From assembly GCA_964347135.1 (NCBI GenBank), contig CAYFXA010000025.1, forward strand, positions 1 to 42,705: 42,705 nucleotides of DNA, given 5' to 3'. Below the pieces are notes generated by a model. That model ran no database searches and was not told the origin of the DNA. It was given only the letters and a program-made list of their open reading frames with translations. Source of the DNA: CAYFXA01 sp964347135 (GTDB taxonomy: Bacteria; Patescibacteriota; Microgenomatia; PFEM01; JAHIFH01). A program made the position numbers and the translations under genes. Shown in pieces: positions 1-8,573 of this stretch (its first letter is position 1; every line of letters starts with the position of its first letter).

Positions 1-81
1 GTGATGCGCCAATCCAAAGGAAGAGCCGACCCCAACCAAACCCGAAAAATCCTTCTTGAAAAACTTGAAAAGAAGAAGTAA
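1..81 (+). CDS. gatB: C-terminal end of aspartyl/glutamyl-tRNA amidotransferase subunit B (partial)
   Basis: The open frame runs in from the left edge and stops at TAA 79-81, giving 26 residues that contain VMRQSKGRADP followed by a short Leu/Lys helix. This matches the extreme C-terminus of GatB (the GatB/YqeY tail, typically G-x-V-M-K-x-(S/T)-K-G-K-A-(D/N)-P). GatB works with GatA and GatC to convert misacylated Glu-tRNA-Gln or Asp-tRNA-Asn to the amidated form. Only the tail is present, so the call rests on a short motif; the rest of the gene lies outside the window. Confidence 0.7.
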   Translation: MMRQSKGRADPNQTRKILLEKLEKKK

Positions 82-96
82 GATTGAAGTTGTAAA

Positions 97-840
97 ATGG
101 ATGAAGAGACAATTTCAGAAATTAGTAGAGTTGATAAAACTAATCTTCTGTTCTCAACAGGGACAAATGAATGCTCCGTAACAAATCTACCTTACGAAAC
201 ACCTGATGCCAGAAGGAAATTAATTGAAATTGTCGAGCAGGCGATTAAAGAAAGGAAAACGGCAGTTTTTATATATGGAGACATGGATAATTTAAAGGAG
301 TTTAATGATTTATATGGGCATGACGTAGGGGATTTGGCTATAAGGCGAATGGTCTCCGGTTCTCAGGAGGTTCTAGCTAAGCAAAAAAGAATTGAGCTTG
401 TTTGTCTTTTTCGCCCCCAATCTGGTGGAGATGAAATTGAAATACTGATGGTTTTAAATGAATCAGAGGCTGATTTATCCAATGAAGTTAAAGAAAGTTT
501 AAATAAACCTTTTATCTTAACCTGGAATGGGAATTCTAAGGAGGTTAACTGCTCGTTTGGAGTTAGTTCAGTTCGTTTTTCTGGTAGTGAAGATGCAAAT
601 AAACAATTTGAAGATTTGGAAACAAAGGCAGAGGAGAATTTGGATACTATTAAAGCTGAAAAAGTAATTTCCCAAGTGAATGCCATTATCGACGCAGGAA
701 GAAAGATAGGAGTCGATGAATACCGTGAGCTTATAGCCAATGCCTGGCTAGTTAGAAAACTAACTGGAACGGCTTTAGACTTATTGTTTAAGCACTTTCA
801 AGCCAAAATTGTAAAGCAGATATTACCTAGCAAGCGATAG
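97..840 (+). CDS. GGDEF-domain protein (putative diguanylate cyclase)
   Basis: A 247-residue protein with a GGDEF domain over most of its length. It has the metal- and nucleotide-binding stretch YGDMDNLKEFND followed by YGH..GD, and the A-site signature SGGDEI at residues 109-114. No sensor, receiver or transmembrane segment precedes the domain, so it looks soluble. I see no RxxD inhibitory site ahead of the signature. If active it would make cyclic di-GMP from GTP; activity is inferred. It lies 15 bp before dnaE and probably shares its transcript. TTGAAA (56-61), a 17-bp gap and TAAGAT (79-84) could be a promoter inside the end of gatB. No Shine-Dalgarno sequence is evident. Confidence 0.8.
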   Translation: MDEETISEISRVDKTNLLFSTGTNECSVTNLPYETPDARRKLIEIVEQAIKERKTAVFIYGDMDNLKEFNDLYGHDVGDLAIRRMVSGSQEVLAKQKRIELVCLFRPQSGGDEIEILMVLNESEADLSNEVKESLNKPFILTWNGNSKEVNCSFGVSSVRFSGSEDANKQFEDLETKAEENLDTIKAEKVISQVNAIIDAGRKIGVDEYRELIANAWLVRKLTGTALDLLFKHFQAKIVKQILPSKR

Positions 841-855
841 ACAGGAAGGTGTTTT

Positions 856-3800
856 ATGGCGAAGTTTACCCATCTTCATGTTCACAGTGAGTACTCACTT
901 CTTGATGGTTTAGCAAAAATCGACGAGCTTCTTTTTAAAGCCCTTGAGTTGGGCATGGATTCGATTGCTCTGACTGACCACGGAGCAATGCACGGGGCAA
1001 TTAAATTCTATCTGAAAGCAAAAGAGTTTGGTATTAAACCGATTGTTGGCATGGAAGCCTATGTTGCTAACCATTCCCGGTTTGATAAGCAACCAAAGTT
1101 AGGCGCTGACCAATTTCATCTAGTTCTTCTTGCTAAAAACGAGCAAGGTTACAAAAATTTAATTCAATTAACAACTAAAGCTCATTTAGAGGGGTTTTAT
1201 TACAAACCCAGAATAGACATGGAATTGCTACGAAAACACTCCGAGGGGTTAATTGTCAGCACTGCCTGCTTGCAGGGTCAGATTCCTCAACTAATTCTTG
1301 AAGGCAATGAAAAAATGGCAAAAGAAAAAGCCAAGGAGTTTTTAGAGATTTTTGGCAAAGATTTTTATCTTGAAATAATGAAAAATAAAGAACCACCTCA
1401 AAAAAAGGTTAATCAAGGAATAATTAAATTGTCTCGAAAATTAGGTGTTCCCTTAGTGGCAACCAATGATGTTCATTACGTTAACAAAGAAGATGCTGAA
1501 GCCCAAGACGCTCTTTTGGCAATCCAAACCCAAAAGATGATTGCCGATAAGGATAGACTGACGATGATTGGCTCCCCAACTTACTATCTCCGCTCCCAGG
1601 AAGAAATGGCTAAGCTTTTTAAAGAGGTGCCAGATGCAATTGAAAACACAAGAAAGATAAAAAATAAATGTAATTTGGAGATTGAACTAGCAAAGTGGCA
1701 TTTACCCAATTTCGATGTTCCTGAAGACTACACCCCGGATACCTACCTAAAAGAACTGGTTGAAGATGGCTTGAAAAAGCGCTATCCCAGAATTACCGAT
1801 GAAATCAGAAAGAGAGTTGATTATGAGCTTTCAGTGATTGCGGGCAAAGGTTACGCTACCTATTTTCTTATTGTTCAAGATTTTGTTAATTGGGCAAAAC
1901 AACAAAAAATCCGGGTTGGGCCAGGAAGGGGTTCAGTAGCTGGCTCCGTAGTTTCATATTCGTTGAGAATTACGAGTGTTGATCCATTTTATTTTCAACT
2001 TCCTGTTGAACGATTTTTACATCCCGATCGGCCTTCGACGCCAGATATGGATATAGATTTTGCTGATAATCGACGTGATGAAGTAATTGATTACGTAGTT
2101 GAAAAGTACGGCCAAGAAAGAGTCGCTCATATTATTACTTTTGGCCGAATGGAAGCTAAAGCAGCCGTAAGAGACATTGGCCGCGTTTTGGGCATGCCCT
2201 ATTCGGAACCTGACCAGGTCTCAAAATTAATTCCTTTTGGAATGAATATCGGCGAGGCTCTTAAAGCAATTCCCGAGTTAGCCAAAATGTATCAGGAAAA
2301 GAAATATAAAAAATTAATTGATTTGGCTCAGAAAGTTGAGGGTGTGGCTCGCCATGCCTCAACTCACGCGGCAGGAGTGGTGATTGGCGACGAATCTTTG
2401 ACTAATTATGTGCCTTTGCAATTGGAACCCAAAACAAAAAGAAAGCGAATAACTCAGTATGACATGTATGACCTTGATATCGATGCCAATCCAGAGGCAG
2501 TTGGGCTTTTGAAAGTTGACTTTTTAGGGTTAAGAAATCTCTCAATTTTGGAACGCTGTTTGGATTTTATTAAAAAAACTAAAGGAGAAGAAATCGACCT
2601 TTCAGAAATTCCCTTGGATGACAAAAAAACTTACAAATTGCTCTCAGGGGGGCATACGATTGGTATTTTCCAATTGGAAACCTCGGGGATGCAGAGATAT
2701 ATTACCCAATTAAAACCAACCACAATTTTCGATCTCATGGCAATGGTGGCTCTATACCGACCCGGTCCAATGAAGGTCATTCCCGACTTCATTCACCGGA
2801 AACATAATCCCCAGGAAATCCATTTTGTCAACCCTAAATTAAAAAATATCCTTTCCCGTTCCTATGGTTTGATTACCTATCAAGATGATGTTCTTTTAAT
2901 TGCCACCCAAATTGCTGGCTATACCTGGGCAGAAGCCGACAAACTCCGGCACGCCATGAGTTCCAAAAGACATCGCCCCCAAATGACAAGATTAAAAAAT
3001 AAATTTGTTAAGGGATGCATTGAAAACGGATTATCAGAGGATAATGCCGAAGAACTTTTTCGCCTGATCGAACCGTTTGGCGCTTATGGCTTTAACAAGA
3101 GCCATTCAGCTTGTTACGCCATGGTTGCCTACCAAACAGCCTTTATGAAAGCCAATTATCCGGTTGAATTTATGGCCGCTTTACTTACCGCCGAAGCAGC
3201 GGCTGGTTCAGGACCCACCAAAGATGAAAAAATTACTTTGGCGGTCAATGAATGCCGACGGATGAAAATAACTGTTTTGCCTCCTAATATTAATCAATCA
3301 AAAGTAGGTTTTACGATTGAAGATAAAGCGGGTTCTCTTGAAGGTAAAGCAATCCGTTTTGGACTTTCGGCTATTAAAAATGTGGGTCAGGCAGCGATTG
3401 AAGTGATTCTAAAAGCAAGAGAAGTGGGAGGTGATTTTAAATCCCTTTCTGATTTTTGCCAACGGGTTGATGCTCAAAAAGTGAATAAAAAGGTTCTGGA
3501 GAGCTTAATTAAAGCCGGAGCAATGGACAAATTTGGCAAGCGAGCTTCAATGCTTTCAGGTCTAGAAAAAGTTCGGGCAATGGGAATGGCTGGTCAAAAA
3601 CAAAAAGCCGATGGTCAAACAAGTCTTTTTGGAGAAAAAAATCCTGATAGTTATTCACCTGAAGACAATCTTCCAGAAATGGAGGAATTTACCCGACAAG
3701 AATTACTTTCTTTAGAAAGAGAGTTGTTAGGCTTTTATCTAACCGAACACCCACTAGCCCCCGTTTTAACCTCATTAAAAAACCAAAGAACCCATCAATT

Positions 3801-4323
3801 AGATCAAATTAGTCAAGGAATGGGAGTCAATCGGAGGGTCAAAATTGGGGGAGTGGTTACCGACCTGAGGGTTGTTTTAACAAAGGCAACTTCCAGAGAA
3901 ATGGCTTTTGTTGAACTTGAAGACGAAACAGGCAAACTGGAAATAGTTGTTTTTCCTAAAGTTTTTTCTCAAACAAAAAGCATTTGGGTAAGAGACAAAA
4001 TTGTTTTTGTTCGGGGAAGAACCGATGTTCGAGAAGGAAGTTCAACCCTAATAGTGGAAAATGCTTCTTTATTGGAAGAAAAAAAGGGAGAGAAAAAAGG
4101 CAAAGAAATACCTTATGATTTTGAAATAAAAATTCCCTCAAGAATTTCTCCTAAAAAATTGGTTGAACTGAATAAGATGTTTAAGCAAAATCAGGGTAAG
4201 AGTAAAGTGGCTCTTTCCTTTGTTGATAATCTCGGTCGGGTAAAACGAATGGTTTTGCCTTATGGAATTAATTACACAGAGGAATTAAAGGGAAAGATTG
4301 AAGAGTTAATTGAAAAAGACTAG
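856..4323 (+). CDS. dnaE: DNA polymerase III subunit alpha
   Basis: Replicative DNA polymerase of the DnaE type, 1155 residues, full length for the family. An N-terminal PHP domain is seen (HLHVHSEYSLLDG near residue 6, then DHGAMHG). The palm carries PDMDIDFAD with Asp397, Asp399 and Asp401, and a third aspartate in KVDFLGL (Asp555), the expected catalytic triad. FGAYGFNKSHSACYA and RPGPM are typical C-family motifs. A C-terminal OB fold (about residues 990-1070) follows the helix-hairpin-helix region. The start is supported by AGGAAGGTG just upstream. No PolC-type exonuclease insertion is present, so proofreading must come from another protein. Confidence 0.97.
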   Translation: MAKFTHLHVHSEYSLLDGLAKIDELLFKALELGMDSIALTDHGAMHGAIKFYLKAKEFGIKPIVGMEAYVANHSRFDKQPKLGADQFHLVLLAKNEQGYKNLIQLTTKAHLEGFYYKPRIDMELLRKHSEGLIVSTACLQGQIPQLILEGNEKMAKEKAKEFLEIFGKDFYLEIMKNKEPPQKKVNQGIIKLSRKLGVPLVATNDVHYVNKEDAEAQDALLAIQTQKMIADKDRLTMIGSPTYYLRSQEEMAKLFKEVPDAIENTRKIKNKCNLEIELAKWHLPNFDVPEDYTPDTYLKELVEDGLKKRYPRITDEIRKRVDYELSVIAGKGYATYFLIVQDFVNWAKQQKIRVGPGRGSVAGSVVSYSLRITSVDPFYFQLPVERFLHPDRPSTPDMDIDFADNRRDEVIDYVVEKYGQERVAHIITFGRMEAKAAVRDIGRVLGMPYSEPDQVSKLIPFGMNIGEALKAIPELAKMYQEKKYKKLIDLAQKVEGVARHASTHAAGVVIGDESLTNYVPLQLEPKTKRKRITQYDMYDLDIDANPEAVGLLKVDFLGLRNLSILERCLDFIKKTKGEEIDLSEIPLDDKKTYKLLSGGHTIGIFQLETSGMQRYITQLKPTTIFDLMAMVALYRPGPMKVIPDFIHRKHNPQEIHFVNPKLKNILSRSYGLITYQDDVLLIATQIAGYTWAEADKLRHAMSSKRHRPQMTRLKNKFVKGCIENGLSEDNAEELFRLIEPFGAYGFNKSHSACYAMVAYQTAFMKANYPVEFMAALLTAEAAAGSGPTKDEKITLAVNECRRMKITVLPPNINQSKVGFTIEDKAGSLEGKAIRFGLSAIKNVGQAAIEVILKAREVGGDFKSLSDFCQRVDAQKVNKKVLESLIKAGAMDKFGKRASMLSGLEKVRAMGMAGQKQKADGQTSLFGEKNPDSYSPEDNLPEMEEFTRQELLSLERELLGFYLTEHPLAPVLTSLKNQRTHQLDQISQGMGVNRRVKIGGVVTDLRVVLTKATSREMAFVELEDETGKLEIVVFPKVFSQTKSIWVRDKIVFVRGRTDVREGSSTLIVENASLLEEKKGEKKGKEIPYDFEIKIPSRISPKKLVELNKMFKQNQGKSKVALSFVDNLGRVKRMVLPYGINYTEELKGKIEELIEKD

Positions 4324-4328
4324 GAGAA

Positions 4329-4360
4329 TGCTTGTCTCAAGCAAGAGTAAGTGTTAAAAT
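4329..4360 (+). promoter_or_regulatory. rplS promoter with an inverted repeat over the -35 box
   Basis: TTGTCT (4332-4337), a 17-bp spacer and TAAAAT (4355-4360) preceded by TGT (extended -10). The -35 box sits in a perfect inverted repeat, TGCTTG-TCT-CAAGCA (4329-4343). The ATG of rplS follows the -10 box after 7 nt, so the transcript should be leaderless. Confidence 0.65.
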
Positions 4361-4367
4361 CTCCCTT

Positions 4368-4739
4368 ATGGCAAATCAAATCAAGATAAACGATGTTACC
4401 ATCAGCATTGGTGACACGATTATTGTTTATCAAAAAATCCAAGAAGAAAAGAAGATGAGAACCCAGCCTTTTGAGGGAATTTTGATTAGAATTAAAGGAA
4501 GAGATGAGAACAAAACCTTTACCGTCAGAAAAATTGGTGCTGGGGGAATTGGTGTGGAAAGAATTTGGCCCGTAAACTCCCCTTGGATTGAGAAGATTAA
4601 AGTCAAAAGAAAAGGGAAAGTCAGACGAGCTAAACTCTATTATTTAAGGGAAAGAGTGGGTAAAAAGGCAGTCAGAATTAAAACAAAAGATGAGAGGAAA
4701 AAAGCTAAAAAACGCACTAAAAAGCGCTCAGCTGGTTAG
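4368..4739 (+). CDS. rplS: 50S ribosomal protein L19
   Basis: A 123-residue L19. It shows the family core: QPFEGILIRIKGR, then FTVRKIGAGGIGVERIWPVNSPWIEKI, then the KGKVRRAKLYYLRER signature, and a Lys/Arg-rich tail that contacts rRNA at the subunit interface. The start is ATG 4368. An in-frame TTG at 4332 would add 12 residues, but it lies in the promoter -35 box. The N-terminus is shorter than in E. coli. It is 44 bp after dnaE but has its own promoter. Its last 23 bp overlap the convergent gene on the other strand. Confidence 0.95.
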   Translation: MANQIKINDVTISIGDTIIVYQKIQEEKKMRTQPFEGILIRIKGRDENKTFTVRKIGAGGIGVERIWPVNSPWIEKIKVKRKGKVRRAKLYYLRERVGKKAVRIKTKDERKKAKKRTKKRSAG

Positions 4740-5490
4740 TAAAAGCCCTTAATTGAATCTCAGGGTCAGTGAATAATCTTCGGGTAGAGTCTGAGATTGT
4801 TTCGCTCTTTCTGGTCCACACTTGATTAAGAATATGGACTTGATGCAGGGGTGGCAATATGTCGCTAAAAAGGGGTGGTTTTAAATCAAAATTGACTTCT
4901 ATTCTTTCAAGATTAACTGCTTGACCATCTTTATTCCAGGACCAAGTTTCAACCCAGTCAGCTTCTCCATCCCCAGTTCTTCTTAGCGTTACCCCAACCG
5001 AAGGCGAGTCCTTCCTTCTTTCAAAAATAATTCCCTTTTCTTTGTTAATTATCTGAAAAGCGTCTTCTGGAGGAATTGCGGGGATTTGTTTAAGAAGCCA
5101 CATAATAGCTTTTTCTTGGGAGGCATCAGGGAGTTCTACAGGAATGGCAAGATGACAAACGGAGCCAATACCATCATCAAGAAGATTTTCAAAAAGGGGG
5201 TTGTCAAATCTAACCACGACCATTGTTGATTCAACTTTTTGTATTCTTCCTTTTTCAAGCCCAAGCCTCCATATTTCAATATGGCTAGGTGATTCCAATA
5301 AGTGGCGTTGAGAAAAAGAAATTTGTTTTTGGCCACCCACCCATTCAACCCATCGTTGGCCATCAGAGGCATAAGCAACGTGTTTGCCATGGCCTCTGCC
5401 TTCAACGCAATACCCACACGACAACCTTTTTAAGTCATTAAGTTGTTCAAAAGAAATTATTGCGGGTTGAACCCTTTCTCGACCAAACAT
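4717..5490 (-). CDS. Hypothetical soluble protein
   Basis: About 257 residues, not recognised. No signal peptide or transmembrane segment is visible. The N-terminal part has a CGYC pair and His-rich GRGHGKH; the middle and C-terminus are mixed alpha/beta with many Trp (WVETWSW) and acidic residues. I chose ATG 5490 over ATG 5499 because TATAAT (5503-5498) overlaps the earlier ATG and lies 7 nt before the later one, matching the leaderless pattern seen across the window. It is convergent with rplS and overlaps its 3' end by 23 bp. Function unknown. Confidence 0.7.
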   Translation of the reverse strand: MFGRERVQPAIISFEQLNDLKRLSCGYCVEGRGHGKHVAYASDGQRWVEWVGGQKQISFSQRHLLESPSHIEIWRLGLEKGRIQKVESTMVVVRFDNPLFENLLDDGIGSVCHLAIPVELPDASQEKAIMWLLKQIPAIPPEDAFQIINKEKGIIFERRKDSPSVGVTLRRTGDGEADWVETWSWNKDGQAVNLERIEVNFDLKPPLFSDILPPLHQVHILNQVWTRKSETISDSTRRLFTDPEIQLRAFTNQLSAF

Positions 5491-5606
5491 CGCTTCCATT
5501 ATAAAGTTTAAGTCAAATAAACCCTTTTTTCAATTCCTTGACAATGGCTAAAAAGATTGTTAGCGTGTAAATGAAGCTGTTTATAGAAGAGAGGGGGTGA
5601 GAAAAA

Positions 5607-6317
5607 GTGAAAAAAATAATCGTTCTTGTTTCAGCATTAGTTCTTCTAATAGTGGCCCCGCAAATTTTGGCAAAAGGCCCGACCGACCATCCTTTTTTTG
5701 TTAACAAAAACAATCCTTCAGGTGGTACTGGCGTTGATTGGAGTTTTCCTGAGAGTATGACAGTTGAAGCCTACAATTATGGAGATGGAAGTGGCTTTTT
5801 AAGAGTGAGTACGAGTGTTTCAACGCCTACGGACACTTGTAATTGGAATGGCATTTCTATTAGTCAGGATGTTCGTGCCAGAGCAATTGCCAAATATGGT
5901 GAGGAAGTCCTGGCTTATGGTCTAGGCAATTGCGAAGAGATAAACTTTGATGAATTTCTCATTCCTTTTCCCGCCCTTGGAGAACTTCTTTCCTTTGAAG
6001 TCTATCTAGAGTGGATGGGAACGCAATTATCAGGCGAAGTTTCAAGGGTGGTAGTTCAAGAACCATTAAATCCTCCAACTTGCACACTTACTCATGAAAC
6101 AACAGAGAATCAATATGAGATTCACTTTATTGCCACTGCAGATGATGTGGATGGGGACCCATTAACATATTCATGGGATATTGACGGAACTATAATTGAT
6201 GGAGGGCTAGAACAATATTATAACTTTGGTGAACCAGGTACCTTTTGGGCCTACTTTTATGTAAGCGACGGTACCCATGAACCTGTTGAATGTATGAATG
6301 TGGTTGAAGTAGAATAA
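5607..6317 (+). CDS. Secreted protein with a C-terminal PKD/Ig-like domain
   Basis: 236 residues. A Sec signal peptide is clear (MKK, hydrophobic core to about residue 20, then ILAKG). The middle is unassigned, with a Cys pair (TDTCNW and GNCEE). The last ~80 residues look like a PKD-type fold: PPTCTLTH, DVDGDPLTYSWDIDG and YVSDGTHEPVEC. Such domains usually serve adhesion or as spacers on exported proteins. The start is GTG 5607 after GAGGGGGTGA, nearly complementary to the full 16S rRNA tail. A TTGACA lies at 5538-5543. The protein is probably exported; its role is unknown. Confidence 0.75.
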   Translation: MKKIIVLVSALVLLIVAPQILAKGPTDHPFFVNKNNPSGGTGVDWSFPESMTVEAYNYGDGSGFLRVSTSVSTPTDTCNWNGISISQDVRARAIAKYGEEVLAYGLGNCEEINFDEFLIPFPALGELLSFEVYLEWMGTQLSGEVSRVVVQEPLNPPTCTLTHETTENQYEIHFIATADDVDGDPLTYSWDIDGTIIDGGLEQYYNFGEPGTFWAYFYVSDGTHEPVECMNVVEVE

Positions 6318-6329
6318 GAAAATGGTTAC

Positions 6330-6358
6330 TTGACAAAGTGTGAAAAGGTTGCTATGGT
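6330..6358 (+). promoter_or_regulatory. Promoter of a short terminated leader RNA
   Basis: TTGACA (6330-6335), exactly 17 bp, then TATGGT (6353-6358) with TGC directly before it (extended -10). A transcript would start near 6365 and meets an intrinsic terminator at 6419-6444. Confidence 0.65.
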
Positions 6359-6364
6359 AAAGCC

Positions 6365-6444
6365 AATGGGGTGAATTCATTACAATTTACTCCTGCCCAC
6401 CCAGGGGAAGTATTTGATATCCGCTAAAAAAAGCGGATTTTTTT
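6365..6444 (+). ncRNA. Putative small RNA or attenuator leader
   Basis: About 80 nt between a good promoter and a good terminator, with no ORF. The segment GGGGTGAA (from about 6369) can pair with TTTACTCC with two wobbles, CCTG..CCAGG forms a smaller alternative hairpin, and the terminator stem follows. The strongly translated gene at 6482 begins 37 nt further on. It may be a free small RNA or a leader whose terminator controls that gene. Sequence alone does not decide which. Confidence 0.45.
6419..6444 (+). terminator. Intrinsic terminator
   Basis: ATCCGC (6419-6424), an 8-nt A-rich loop, GCGGAT (6433-6438), then an unbroken T run to 6444. Confidence 0.8.
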
Positions 6445-6481
6445 ATTGGCAGAAATTCAAAAAGAAAGGAGGTGAAAAAAA

Positions 6482-7621
6482 GTGAGGAAAATAATAATGG
6501 CATTAGTGATCGTGTTAATCTTTTTAGGCTTTAGCTCCCTAGCACAAGCAAACTCGGTCGTAAAAGTAATGCAGTTTGGGGATGATGGTTGGATAATGGG
6601 TGATACGAGACATAACGGGATTGTAGATTTTGTGTCTGGTCCAAGCACACCGCACATAGGGACTGGTAGTTTGCGCCTAGCCACTACTAACAACAATCCT
6701 GATAAAGCAGGAGTTGCTAAACCAGGCGATTTTGGTGGTCTTTCTGGAATTTCAGGCAGTTATTGGTGGTATAGAACTTCTTCAACAAATGGATTTCAGG
6801 CACCAGCTTTCAAGTTTGCTATTGATACTGACTCGAATAACATACCAGATAAGATTTTGGTATACGAACCATATTGGAATCATACGACATCAGATTTTGT
6901 TTGGACTGAGGAAGTGTTTAACCAAGATGTGGGTAAGTGGTGGTTGTGGGATTCCTCTACCAGCACATCATATGATGGATATTTGAAAACCTTAAGGCAG
7001 TGGTTGGAAGACTCAACATATCCTGATTTTCATACAGCGCTATCTGCAGGAAACATAAAAGCTCTGCTATTCGAGGTCGGCTCGTGGAATGCAAATACTG
7101 ATGGTTATGTTGACAAGTTTTACATTTCCCTGCTTGGTTATACAACTGATTTTGAACCACCAGACACAACGGCTCCAGAGATTACTTTCGAAGAACCCGA
7201 AGATAAATCAGTCCACTGCAGAGAGATTAATTTGAGGGCTGTTTGTAATGAAACTTGCGACTACATAAATTTTTGGTGGAGAGCGGAGGACGAGAGTTAC
7301 AGCTCCGCATCCAAAAGGTATCACTATGTTCGTAAAGATGGAACAGAGTTTGAGTGGGTTTTAGATACCTGTAATGCCGAAAAAGCAGATGGAACTACCT
7401 ACTCAATGCACAATGGAAAGTATTATTTATATGCTGCGGGTAAAGATTTAGCGGGGAATTGGGCCAGAACCTTGGAGATTGGTATAACTGTTGAGTGTAA
7501 TAAGTCAGAAATCCTAATGTGCACTAACGTTCCAGGAAAAGGCCTAGAGAATGCTCCTGGTTTGCAAAAGCCATTTAATCCTAAATCCCAAGCAGGAGAA
7601 CACGCCGGAAAGAAGGATTAG
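6482..7621 (+). CDS. Secreted protein with an Ig-like domain
   Basis: 379 residues with a signal peptide (MRKIIMALVIVLIFLGF, cleavage after AQA near residue 24). The first ~210 residues are rich in Trp, Gly and aromatic residues (DGWIMGDTRHNG, GSYWWYRTSS) and could be a beta-sandwich. DTTAPEITFEEPED near residue 226 opens a domain of the bacterial Ig-like kind, with three Cys, ending in YAAGKDLAGNWA. GTG 6482 follows AGAAAGGAGGTGA, a 13-nt perfect complement to the usual 16S rRNA 3' tail. Likely a surface or secreted protein that binds something outside the cell; the ligand cannot be read from the sequence. Confidence 0.75.
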   Translation: MRKIIMALVIVLIFLGFSSLAQANSVVKVMQFGDDGWIMGDTRHNGIVDFVSGPSTPHIGTGSLRLATTNNNPDKAGVAKPGDFGGLSGISGSYWWYRTSSTNGFQAPAFKFAIDTDSNNIPDKILVYEPYWNHTTSDFVWTEEVFNQDVGKWWLWDSSTSTSYDGYLKTLRQWLEDSTYPDFHTALSAGNIKALLFEVGSWNANTDGYVDKFYISLLGYTTDFEPPDTTAPEITFEEPEDKSVHCREINLRAVCNETCDYINFWWRAEDESYSSASKRYHYVRKDGTEFEWVLDTCNAEKADGTTYSMHNGKYYLYAAGKDLAGNWARTLEIGITVECNKSEILMCTNVPGKGLENAPGLQKPFNPKSQAGEHAGKKD

Positions 7622-7677
7622 GGAGGTCTGAGTTTTTCTCTTCTTAATGCATAATCAAATTTATGAAGGGGAGTTTG

Positions 7678-7686
7678 TGCTATAAT
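7678..7686 (+). promoter_or_regulatory. Extended -10 promoter, leaderless gene
   Basis: TGC-TATAAT ends at 7686, six nt before ATG 7693. No strong -35 box is seen. Confidence 0.6.
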
Positions 7687-7692
7687 TGAGAT

Positions 7693-8352
7693 ATGGATCC
7701 TGAAGAAAAAGAAGAAACTTTGCCAGTTAAAGTTCAAACCCCAGCTCTGAAAACAAAACTTATTTCTAAGCTAGCCGAGTTACCTCTAGAGGACCAAGAG
7801 GTTTTTCAATCACTTCTTAACTTAATTGCCCTTGGTCTTCAAAGTGACAAACTTTATCTTCAATTAATAGAAGCTGCCAAAAAAACACAGTATTCCCACA
7901 TGTATGTGCCTTCTCGTCTTTTTTTTAAAGACGTAAGAGAAGACTTAGCATCTTTTGGAGAATTTTGGAGTGCCCAAACTGGAATTGTTGAAGAAGGACA
8001 GATTTTTACCACTACCCGAGATGGTTGGGTTCAAGGTTTACCTGCTCCAAGCATGAAAGGAATTTATCGTGAGGGTCAAGCTAGAATCGAATTAAGAAGT
8101 AATTCCTCTTCAGGCAACCCCTATGAAGCTGAAGTTTTACCAGGAGCAGAGTCAGTCGTAATAAAGCAGGACGGGACAATGGAAAAGCTTAGCGCTCCAG
8201 GCAAATGGGAATCACTTTCTTCAGCAGAAAAAAAGGAACTGACAAAAATGTTTGACCAACTAGGTTCAAGAATTCACCAAATCCATGAAGCAGACAAACA
8301 TTTTCTTGAAGAACTACGAGGAGTTTCTTCTCAATCTCTCCAACGAGCATAA
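7693..8352 (+). CDS. Hypothetical cytoplasmic protein
   Basis: 219 residues, not recognised, with no signal peptide or membrane segment. The N-terminal half is predicted mostly helical (LISKLAELPLEDQEVFQSLLNLIALGL). The middle has GQIFTTTRDGWVQGLPAPSMKGIYREGQARIEL, which looks like beta strands. The C-terminus is a charged helix (SSAEKKELTKMFDQLGSRIHQIHE). Its -10 box lies 6 nt before the ATG, so the mRNA should be leaderless. It sits alone between two exported-protein genes on the same strand. Function unknown. Confidence 0.65.
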   Translation: MDPEEKEETLPVKVQTPALKTKLISKLAELPLEDQEVFQSLLNLIALGLQSDKLYLQLIEAAKKTQYSHMYVPSRLFFKDVREDLASFGEFWSAQTGIVEEGQIFTTTRDGWVQGLPAPSMKGIYREGQARIELRSNSSSGNPYEAEVLPGAESVVIKQDGTMEKLSAPGKWESLSSAEKKELTKMFDQLGSRIHQIHEADKHFLEELRGVSSQSLQRA

Positions 8353-8395
8353 TCAAATTTTCTTAAGATTTCTTAATAGCTTATTTTTGTTGTGA

Positions 8396-8532
8396 ATGCT
8401 ATACTATCTCATAGCATAAATTATGTAACTACCCCAGTGTAGGGGATTTACGGTTGCCTGGTTTATGAGCGGGTGAAATTCCCGCCCTACTCAGACCATA
8501 CTATTCCAAATCTAGCTTTTATGTAGTATAAT
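8396..8532 (+). promoter_or_regulatory. Structured leader region upstream of an exported-protein gene
   Basis: An extended -10 box (TGC-TATACT, 8400-8405) lies in a 7-bp inverted repeat (ATGCTAT 8396-8402 and ATAGCAT 8411-8417). It is followed by CCCC-AGTGTA-GGGG and a longer stem-loop at 8459-8498 (TGGT..TGAG..CGGG paired with CCCG..CTCA..ACCA). A second -10 box, TATAAT, is at 8527-8532. Nothing here encodes a protein. The loop sequence GGGTGAAATTCCC resembles one helix of the FMN riboswitch, but the other conserved parts are absent. Confidence 0.4.
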
Positions 8533-8573
8533 TTTCACCGACTTAAAAAGATAAAGAAAGGAGGTGAGGAAGA

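Noticed and set aside
4332..4367. Longer L19 starting at TTG 4332
   Set aside because: The TTG is the -35 box of the promoter and the extra 12 residues have no counterpart in L19.
8459..8498. FMN riboswitch or tRNA
   Set aside because: Only one helix resembles the FMN aptamer (GGGTGAAATTCCC); the other conserved segments are missing and the downstream gene is unrelated to riboflavin. No cloverleaf can be built.
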